A stretch of 64,000 bases of DNA from Croceivirga lutea (GTDB lineage Bacteria > Bacteroidota > Bacteroidia > Flavobacteriales > Flavobacteriaceae). The stretch is from NCBI RefSeq assembly GCF_014235875.1, contig NZ_JACJUK010000004.1, positions 186,001 through 250,000 of the forward strand, given 5' to 3'. The stretch's first letter is position 1. The number at the start of each line of letters is the position of its first letter. The position numbers and the translations under genes are program-made. This document shows positions 57,721 through 64,000 of the stretch, piece by piece. The notes under the pieces were generated by a model that saw nothing but the letters and a program-made list of their open reading frames with translations, searched no databases and was not told where the DNA came from.

Positions 57721-58605
57721 TTAAATGATTGTTTTGAACTCCTGATTGATTTCTTCAAAATTTATTTGATAATACGTACCGTTTGCTTTTAAATCTCTAA
57801 CAATAGTTCCCTTTAATTGTCTAGCAAGGTTGTGTATAAGTTTTAGACCTAAAGAATTAGTAGTTTTTGGGTCTAAATCTTCTGGGAACCCAACACCATC
57901 ATCACCTAAATACATCTCGTAATTATCTGTTCCTTTTTTAGTTAATAAAATGGTTAGTTCTCCATTATTATCAGAAGGTATTCCATATTTTAAAGCATTC
58001 GTAATGGTTTCATTTATGATAAGTCCTAACGGAATTACCGTGTCAACACTTAGTTTATAATCACCTAAATCTAGTTTTAGTGTAATGTTGTTTTCATTTC
58101 CTTTTATAGACCTTACCAAATATTCACAAAGTTCTTTAATGTAAGATTTTACGGCAATTGTTGAATTGTATTCATCTCGCTTATAAAGCATTTCATGAAC
58201 CATGGACATAGAGACAACCCTATGTTGACTAGACTTAATTATAGCTTCAATTTTTGGGTCAGAAAACGTTCTTGATTGTAAACTTAATAAGCTAGAAACG
58301 GTTTGTAGATTGTTTTTTACTCTATGGTGCACTTCTTTTATAAGCATCTCTTTCTCTTCTAATTTAGTGTCGATATCACTTTCAGTAAACTTGTACGATG
58401 CTTTCTTCCGAACATAAAGTCCGTTAAATAAAAAGATAAGTGATAAAATAAAGATTACAGATAGTACAACAATATGTAATTCTCTAGCCCATCCATAAGG
58501 TACAAGGGCCATAGTTACCGCAGAGGCAAAGTAATTTATAATTTCAACAAGTTGATTTCTAGTAGCTAGTTTTTCACTATCCCAATTAGGGTTCTTCATT
58601 TTCAA
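57721..58605 (-). CDS. Sensor histidine kinase, HisKA_2 type, short form
   Basis: A 294-residue kinase with two transmembrane helices (about residues 24-63), then the dimerisation/phosphoacceptor box EVHHRVKNNLQTVSSLLSLQ (His94) of the HisKA_2 family. An HATPase_c domain follows with N-box NETITNALKYG, G1 GDDGVGFP and G2 NSLGLKLI. It lacks the long membrane sensor of its neighbour at 58718-59935, to which it is closely related in the kinase part. No response regulator lies in the window, so the partner is unknown. Confidence 0.92.
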   Translation of the reverse strand: MKMKNPNWDSEKLATRNQLVEIINYFASAVTMALVPYGWARELHIVVLSVIFILSLIFLFNGLYVRKKASYKFTESDIDTKLEEKEMLIKEVHHRVKNNLQTVSSLLSLQSRTFSDPKIEAIIKSSQHRVVSMSMVHEMLYKRDEYNSTIAVKSYIKELCEYLVRSIKGNENNITLKLDLGDYKLSVDTVIPLGLIINETITNALKYGIPSDNNGELTILLTKKGTDNYEMYLGDDGVGFPEDLDPKTTNSLGLKLIHNLARQLKGTIVRDLKANGTYYQINFEEINQEFKTII

Positions 58606-58717
58606 AATAGGTTGCGTTCATAGGGGATTACAATTTAGCAGTTTGAACGCTATTTTAAAAATTACACCGTAAAGTAGGAGTTTTAAGACCTTAAAAAAGA
58701 TAACAATTGGGTTGAAA

Positions 58718-59935
58718 TTACGCTTGCGGCATACTATCTATAACTTCTTCAAACACTATGACATACTTGGTACCTGTGCCATTTAAGGCGGTTCTACTAA
58801 TATTTCCTTTTAACTGTCTGGTAAGATTATAAATTAGCTTTAACCCTAAAGAGTTTAGGTCTTTTGGATTTAGGTTTTCTGAAAATCCAACACCGTTGTC
58901 TTCAATAGTTAAGGTGTAGTTTTCAGACTTATTTTTTTGAATGGTAATTGTAATTTCTCCATCTCTATCATCAGGAAAAGCATATTTTAACGCATTAGTT
59001 ACCGCTTCATTAATAATTAATCCAAGAGGAATTACGGTATCTATACCCAAAACTAATTCAGGAATTGCAATGGTCAACTGTATCTTAGATGCATCTCTTT
59101 TAAGTGACCTTTTTAAATATTCAGACAATTCTTGAACATAAGGTTTAACTGCAATTTTAGACAAATACTGATCCCTTTGATACAGCATCTCATGCACAAT
59201 AGCCATAGAAACTACACGGTTTTGACTACTTTTTATTAAGGTTCTAATTTTTTGGTCTTCTACAGTTCTCGATTGCATGTTTAATAAGCTAGAAACTGTT
59301 TGTAGATTGTTTTTTACACGGTGATGAACTTCTTTCAAAAGCATTTCTTTCTCTTGAATTCTAGATTCAATTTCTTTTCTAGACTTGTATAAATTGTGAT
59401 GTGCTTGAAGCAGATTCTTACCAAATACTCCCCCGAGTAAGAAAAATGAAATTAGTACGCTTAAATAAGCAAACCACAATTTTGATTCGGTAGGAACTGT
59501 GTTAACTATTAAATTAAAGTCGCCAATATCATGTAAAAACACCAAACTAACTAAAATGATATTGATGAATAAATATGAACGCCCATAAACACGTGTGTTA
59601 ACAAAACCTGCAAATACCACAACCCCTAAAACAAAAATAAATGGGCTTTGAATACCACCACTTGCCAAGGTGATTATAAGTCCGAACGCAGTAGCCATTA
59701 CAGAACTTATATTATATGTTAAGAGTAAGTTTTTGTGGTTCTGGTAGGCTAGGGTATTAGCAAAATTAGCTAAAGCGTAAATGGCTAAAGCCAAAGGAAC
59801 TATGCCTTTTATATTAAGGAGAAAAAAGCAGATACCTGCAAAAACTAGTGCAAAAGCAGAAGCGTAATGGTTAACAGATATAACCAACTTGGCTTTATCT
59901 CTTAACCTACCACCATCATGTAAAGTTGTATTCAT
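58718..59935 (-). CDS. Sensor histidine kinase, HisKA_2 type, with polytopic membrane sensor
   Basis: A 405-residue kinase. About six transmembrane helices (residues about 20-175) form the input module without a large extracytoplasmic domain. A short coiled coil leads to EVHHRVKNNLQTVSSLLNMQ (His205), then the ATPase domain with NEAVTNALKYA, EDNGVGFS and NSLGLKLIYN. The kinase core is nearly the same as in the downstream gene (57721-58605), a likely duplication with loss of sensor helices in one copy. It may sense membrane state or a membrane-diffusible signal; this is inference. Confidence 0.92.
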   Translation of the reverse strand: MNTTLHDGGRLRDKAKLVISVNHYASAFALVFAGICFFLLNIKGIVPLALAIYALANFANTLAYQNHKNLLLTYNISSVMATAFGLIITLASGGIQSPFIFVLGVVVFAGFVNTRVYGRSYLFINIILVSLVFLHDIGDFNLIVNTVPTESKLWFAYLSVLISFFLLGGVFGKNLLQAHHNLYKSRKEIESRIQEKEMLLKEVHHRVKNNLQTVSSLLNMQSRTVEDQKIRTLIKSSQNRVVSMAIVHEMLYQRDQYLSKIAVKPYVQELSEYLKRSLKRDASKIQLTIAIPELVLGIDTVIPLGLIINEAVTNALKYAFPDDRDGEITITIQKNKSENYTLTIEDNGVGFSENLNPKDLNSLGLKLIYNLTRQLKGNISRTALNGTGTKYVIVFEEVIDSMPQA

Positions 59936-60076
59936 AGTGTTCTACAAGCAAGTAGGCAAAAATTACAGGAGTAATTCTAAGTAATTTGGATTTAGATTGT
60001 AAATCTAATTACGAATTAACAATTAATAACAAAGAATTTCAACTAATTGCCTTTTAGAAAAAGATAAAAACAGGTT

Positions 60077-63000
60077 TTAATCTTCAATTAAAACCCATTC
60101 GCCTTTATTTAATAATGGTTCTGCTTGTTTGAATTTAACAACTTTAGTATCACCAGACATTACATTTTTTATGGTAACACGTTCGTTTCTACCAATTTTC
60201 GGCTTTTCTCGAACAATAGTTTCTGTTACCTGTGGTTGATTGCGTTGCGTTTGCCCAGCGGCTCTATTTTGTGCAGCCAATTCATCACTATTTGGAATTT
60301 CTTCCTTAGTAGTTTTTAAATTTTCTTTAGGTCTTTTGACCGCTCTCGCTTCTTGTATTTGATTGGTGTTTTGAGCAGGTAGTTCCCCTTTAAACAAAAA
60401 TGAAACTACTTCTTTGTTCACTTTTTCAATCATGCTCTTGAAAAGTTCAAAAGCCTCAAACTTGTATATTAACAACGGATCCTTTTGCTCATGAACTGCT
60501 AACTGCACAGATTGTTTTAGTTCATCCATTTTTCTAAGATGCGTTTTCCACGAATCATCAATAATGGCAAGAGTAATATTCTTTTCAAAATCAGTTATTA
60601 GTTGTTTACCACCAGAACTGTAAGCATTTTCTAAATTGGTAACTACGTTTAAAGATTTAATACCATCTGTAAATGGTACAACTATACGCTCATAATTATT
60701 ACTTTGGTCTTCATAAACTTGCTTAATTACCTGAAAAGCGGTTTCTGCACTACGCTCCATTTTTTCATTGTAATGCTTGTAAACTGCTTCATAAACCGTA
60801 GTTGCAATTTCTTGGAAACCAATTTTGCTAAATTCCTCTTCTGTAATTGGTGAAGTTATTGAGAAGTATTTAATAAGTTCGAACTCGAAATTCTTAAAAT
60901 CATCTGCCGCTTTATTAGATTCAGCAATTACCTCACAAGTGTCATAAACCATATTGGCAATGTCAACTTTTAAACGTTCACCTTGTAAAGCGTGTTTACG
61001 TCTTTTGTAAACTACTTCTCGCTGAGCATTCATTACATCATCATATTCTAATAGACGTTTACGAATGCCAAAGTTGTTTTCTTCTACTTTTTTCTGTGCA
61101 CGTTCAATAGATTTGGTCATCATAGAGTGCTGAATTACTTCACCATCTTCTAGACCCATTTTATCCATAATTTTGGCTACACGTTCAGAACCAAATAAAC
61201 GCATTAAATTATCTTCTAAAGACACATAAAACTGAGAACTACCTGGGTCACCCTGTCTACCTGAACGACCTCTTAACTGTCTATCTACACGCCTAGAGTC
61301 ATGACGTTCTGTACCTATAATAGCAAGTCCGCCCGCATCTTTTACTTCTGTCGAAAGTTTAATATCTGTACCACGCCCTGCCATGTTTGTTGCAATGGTA
61401 ACAATGCCTGCTTTACCAGCTTCGGCAACAATATCTGCTTCTTTTTTATGCAGTTTTGCGTTCAAAACATTGTGTTCAACCTTTCGAACGCTCAGAAGTT
61501 TCGATAACAATTCTGAAATTTCAACAGAAGTTGTACCAATTAAAACAGGTCTACCTTGATTAGCCAATTGCGTAACTTCTTCAATTATGGCGTTGTATTT
61601 CTCTCTTTTTGTTTTATAAATTAAATCGTGTCTATCGTCACGGGCAATTGGTCTATTGGTTGGAATTTCAACCACATCTAATTTATAAATCTCCCAGAAT
61701 TCTCCAGCCTCAGTAACCGCAGTACCGGTCATACCTGAAAGCTTGTTGTACATTCTAAAGTAATTCTGTAGTGTAATGGTAGCAAAGGTTTGAGTTAATG
61801 CTTCAATCTTTACATTTTCTTTAGCTTCAATAGCTTGGTGTAACCCATCTGAATAACGACGACCGTCCATTATACGCCCGGTTTGCTCATCAACGATCAT
61901 TACTTTATTATCCATAACCACATACTCCACATCTTTTTCGAATAGGGTATAAGCCTTTAGTAATTGGGTTAGCGTATGTATACGTTCACTCTTAACGGCA
62001 AAGTCTTTAAAAAGCTCATCTTTTAGTTCAGCCTCTTTTTCAATTTCTAGGCCTTGGTTCTCAATTTGGGCAATTTCACTACCAATATCTGGTAGAATAA
62101 AGAAGTCGCTATCTTGACCACCAGAAATGTATTCAACACCTTTATCTGTAAGTTCAATCTGATTATTTTTTTCTTCAATCACAAAAAGAAGGTCTTCATC
62201 AACCTTAGGCATTTCACGATTGTTGTCTTGCATATAAAAGTTCTCAGTTTTTTGAAGTAGTTGTTTAACGCCTTCTTCACTTAAGAATTTAATTAACGCT
62301 TTGTTTTTAGGTAAACCACGATAAACGCGCAGTAATAAGAAACCACCTTCTTTAGTGTTGCCTTCTTTTATCAATTTTTTAGCCTCAGCAAGTACTCCGG
62401 TTAAGTGTTGACGTTGTTTTTGAACAATGTCAGAAACTTTTGGCTTAAGTTCATTAAACTCGTGACGGTCACCTTCTGGTACAGGGCCAGAAATAATCAA
62501 AGGTGTACGGGCATCATCAATTAACACAGAATCTACCTCATCTACAATGGCATAATGGTGTGGGCGTTGTACTAAATCTCCTGGCGTATGCGCCATATTA
62601 TCTCTTAGATAATCAAAACCAAATTCATTGTTGGTACCATAGGTAATATCAGCATTGTAAGCGGCTCTTCTACCTTCAGAGTTTGGTCTATGCGCATCTA
62701 TACAATCTACAGTTAGGCCGTGGAATTGAAAAATTGGTGCCATCCATGCGCTATCTCTTTTTGCAAGATAATCGTTAACAGTAACCAAATGAGTTCCTTT
62801 ACCAGAAAGTGCATTAAGATATAAGGGTAGGGTAGCCACCAAGGTTTTACCCTCACCTGTTTGCATTTCAGCAATTTTACCTTGATGAAGGGCTATACCA
62901 CCAATAAGCTGTACATCATAATGAACCATATCCCAAGTAACTTCTTTACCTGCAGCATCCCAAGAATTTTTCCAAAGGGCATTGTCTCCTTCCAACGAAA

Positions 63001-63439
63001 CATAATCTTTAGTGCCAGATAATGAACGGTCAAATTCAGTTGCGGTTACGGCTATGGTTTCATTTTGTGCAAATCTTTTGGCAGTTTCTTTTACTACAGC
63101 AAAAGCTTCTGGTAAAATTTCGTTTAAGGTGTCTTCAGACTTTTTGTAACGGTCTTGTTCTAACTTATCTATCTCAGCATATAGCTCTTCATTACGATCT
63201 ATGTCATTAGAATTGGCTACTTCTTCTTTAAGACTGACAATTTTATCATCAATCTCTTTACAGTCAGCCGCTATTTGATTTTTAAAGTTGACCGTTTTTT
63301 GTCGCAATTCATTGTGCGATAGTTTTTCAAGGTCTTCTTCAAAGGATTTTATTTTTTTAACAAGAGGAGATAAAGATTGTACATCTTTTTTGGATTTATC
63401 TCCTACGAATACTTTTAATACAGAATTTATAAAACTCAT
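60077..63439 (-). CDS. secA: Preprotein translocase ATPase SecA
   Basis: A 1120-residue motor of Sec export. Walker A is [14 protein letters not shown], the DEAD-type box [20 protein letters not shown], then [10 protein letters not shown] and [20 protein letters not shown], all diagnostic. It is longer than the E. coli protein (901), due to insertions in the N-terminal third and around residues 320-480, normal for Bacteroidota. The C-terminus ([20 protein letters not shown] ... WVLIED) lacks the cysteine zinc finger that binds SecB. A -7-like TAATTTTG (minus strand, 63513-63520) lies upstream, next to the DUF2795 terminator. Confidence 0.97.
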   Translation of the reverse strand: MSFINSVLKVFVGDKSKKDVQSLSPLVKKIKSFEEDLEKLSHNELRQKTVNFKNQIAADCKEIDDKIVSLKEEVANSNDIDRNEELYAEIDKLEQDRYKKSEDTLNEILPEAFAVVKETAKRFAQNETIAVTATEFDRSLSGTKDYVSLEGDNALWKNSWDAAGKEVTWDMVHYDVQLIGGIALHQGKIAEMQTGEGKTLVATLPLYLNALSGKGTHLVTVNDYLAKRDSAWMAPIFQFHGLTVDCIDAHRPNSEGRRAAYNADITYGTNNEFGFDYLRDNMAHTPGDLVQRPHHYAIVDEVDSVLIDDARTPLIISGPVPEGDRHEFNELKPKVSDIVQKQRQHLTGVLAEAKKLIKEGNTKEGGFLLLRVYRGLPKNKALIKFLSEEGVKQLLQKTENFYMQDNNREMPKVDEDLLFVIEEKNNQIELTDKGVEYISGGQDSDFFILPDIGSEIAQIENQGLEIEKEAELKDELFKDFAVKSERIHTLTQLLKAYTLFEKDVEYVVMDNKVMIVDEQTGRIMDGRRYSDGLHQAIEAKENVKIEALTQTFATITLQNYFRMYNKLSGMTGTAVTEAGEFWEIYKLDVVEIPTNRPIARDDRHDLIYKTKREKYNAIIEEVTQLANQGRPVLIGTTSVEISELLSKLLSVRKVEHNVLNAKLHKKEADIVAEAGKAGIVTIATNMAGRGTDIKLSTEVKDAGGLAIIGTERHDSRRVDRQLRGRSGRQGDPGSSQFYVSLEDNLMRLFGSERVAKIMDKMGLEDGEVIQHSMMTKSIERAQKKVEENNFGIRKRLLEYDDVMNAQREVVYKRRKHALQGERLKVDIANMVYDTCEVIAESNKAADDFKNFEFELIKYFSITSPITEEEFSKIGFQEIATTVYEAVYKHYNEKMERSAETAFQVIKQVYEDQSNNYERIVVPFTDGIKSLNVVTNLENAYSSGGKQLITDFEKNITLAIIDDSWKTHLRKMDELKQSVQLAVHEQKDPLLIYKFEAFELFKSMIEKVNKEVVSFLFKGELPAQNTNQIQEARAVKRPKENLKTTKEEIPNSDELAAQNRAAGQTQRNQPQVTETIVREKPKIGRNERVTIKNVMSGDTKVVKFKQAEPLLNKGEWVLIED

Positions 63440-63523
63440 TGGTGAATTTTTCTTTGTCGAGTCAAAAGCCGTTCCAGTTTTAGAAAAGCATTGATTATTT
63501 AAGCTAGGCTGTCAAAATTACAT

Positions 63524-63550
63524 AAAAAAAGCCTCAACAAAGAGGCTTTT
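63524..63550 (-). terminator. Intrinsic terminator after the DUF2795 gene
   Basis: AAAAGCCTC (63527-63535) and GAGGCTTTT (63542-63550) form a perfect 9-bp stem with a six-base loop; on the minus strand a run of T follows (63524-63530). It lies 21 bases after the DUF2795 stop and just ahead of the presumed secA promoter. Confidence 0.9.
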
Positions 63551-63571
63551 ATAAGGTGTTTAACGTGTAAA

Positions 63572-63796
63572 TTAATACTCGTCTTCGTTCCAGAGATAAT
63601 CCTCTTCTGTAGGATAGTCTGGCCATATTTCTTCTATAGATTCATATATTTCGCCACCTTCTTCTTCCATAGATTGTAAATTTTCTACAACCTCTAAAGG
63701 GGCTCCGGTTCTAATAGCATAATCAATTAATTCGTCTTTGGTCGCTGGCCAAGGCGCATCACTCAAATATGAGGCTAGTTCTAATGTCCAGTACAT
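63572..63796 (-). CDS. DUF2795 domain protein
   Basis: A 74-residue soluble, acidic protein. MYWTLELASYLSDAPWPATK and DELIDYAIRTGAPLEVVENL match DUF2795, a small helical family. The acidic tail ends YLWNEDEY. Function unknown. It has its own promoter (63824-63853) and terminator (63524-63550), so it is a single-gene transcript between the cobalamin adenosyltransferase-like gene and secA. Confidence 0.88.
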   Translation of the reverse strand: MYWTLELASYLSDAPWPATKDELIDYAIRTGAPLEVVENLQSMEEEGGEIYESIEEIWPDYPTEEDYLWNEDEY

Positions 63797-63823
63797 AGCA
63801 ATGGTCTGATTTTAAAATTTTTG

Positions 63824-63853
63824 CAAAAATAATTTTTAAAGCTTAGCAGTCAA
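63824..63853 (-). promoter_or_regulatory. Bacteroidota-type promoter of the DUF2795 gene
   Basis: On the minus strand TTG (63851-63853) is followed after exactly 19 bases by TATTTTTG (63824-63831), matching the primary sigma consensus of Bacteroidota (TTG-N19-TAnnTTTG). The start codon is 28 bases downstream. Confidence 0.7.
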
Positions 63854-63934
63854 GTGAAAACTGAATTATTTAAAAATTATTTTACTTATAGTAAAAAAAC
63901 CATCTGGATTTTCCAAATAATTTAAAATGTATAA

Positions 63935-64000
63935 TTATTCAGGCATCCACTTAACTTCTTCTGCGTTGAGGTCAGAAGACAACTTTCGTGCCAAGACAAA
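63935..64000 (-). CDS. C-terminal end of a probable cob(I)alamin adenosyltransferase
   Basis: Only the last 21 codons are inside the window, ending FVLARKLSSDL, NAEEVKW and MPE before TAA (63935-63937). This resembles the C-terminus of PduO/MMAB-type ATP:cob(I)alamin adenosyltransferases (FxLSRKLSxDLxxEExxW). The identification rests on a short tail and on my memory that this gene often lies near DUF2795 and secA in flavobacteria. It would supply adenosylcobalamin to methylmalonyl-CoA mutase, consistent with meaB in the same window. Confidence 0.5.
   Translation of the reverse strand, partial: FVLARKLSSDLNAEEVKWMPE

Noticed and set aside
58683-58700. TTTTAAGACCTTAAAA hairpin between the two kinase genes
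   Set aside because: The T residues lie on the wrong side of the stem for a minus-strand terminator and the stem is AT-only; likely chance in AT-rich DNA.

Overview
The window looks like chromosome of a marine Flavobacteriaceae bacterium (phylum Bacteroidota). The DNA is AT-rich. It carries type IX secretion / gliding genes (PorP/SprF-like protein, gliding-type C-terminal domain), a SusB-like GH97 enzyme, a vanadium haloperoxidase, a Thermus-type isocitrate dehydrogenase, lineage-typical families (DUF5606, DUF2795, HisKA_2 kinases) and a promoter of the Bacteroidota form TTG-N19-TAnnTTTG. Shine-Dalgarno signals are weak and TTG starts are frequent. No rRNA, tRNA, CRISPR array, transposase or phage module was seen, and no gene-free stretch exceeds about 300 bases.

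Layout. 1-2.9 kb: end of an unknown gene, a nucleoid-associated protein, a pRiA4b ORF-3-like protein and heme A synthase. 2.9-11.4 kb: a type IX secretion module on the minus strand, made of a giant adhesin-like protein with eleven 68-residue calcium-binding repeats, a PorP/SprF-like membrane protein and a TPR/propeller/OmpA lipoprotein-like partner. 11.6-19.6 kb: a tightly packed minus-strand run of six glycosyltransferases (two GT2, four GT4) followed by a TsaC-like protein and the CCA-adding enzyme. 19.8-22.2 kb: housekeeping genes dapD, ruvX, def and DUF5606. 22.3-38.8 kb: mostly exported catabolic enzymes (amidohydrolase with propeller, haloperoxidase, GH97, GH20, SGNH esterase, alpha/beta esterase, GH3) plus icd and aqpZ. 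39-41.4 kb: mazG, a MATE exporter and a small acidic protein. 41.4-45.5 kb: lipid-linked glycan modification genes (PAP2, GT39, flippase-like, GT2). 45.5-51.9 kb: meaB, ohr, an ECF sigma operon, msrA, a UPF0173 hydrolase and an M23 peptidase. 51.9-53.7 kb: an unusual run of three small secreted-peptide genes, each followed within 2-4 bases by a tiny one-helix membrane ORF. 53.6-64 kb: amidohydrolase, M14 peptidase, two orphan HisKA_2 kinases, secA, DUF2795 and the end of a probable cobalamin adenosyltransferase.

The most promising undescribed system is the 51.9-53.7 kb cluster. Three paralogous cationic exported peptides share a C-terminal signature (LFKN-x-R-x2-KEL-x-F-x-T ... K at the end). 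Each is paired with a mini membrane protein, and each is preceded by its own array of TCG-beginning direct repeats spaced by 20-22 or 33 bases. In the first and third arrays the reverse complements resemble LytTR-regulator half-sites. The second notable object is the 204-bp tandem repeat array in the adhesin gene, with near-identical blocks 408 bp apart that suggest recent unequal recombination.
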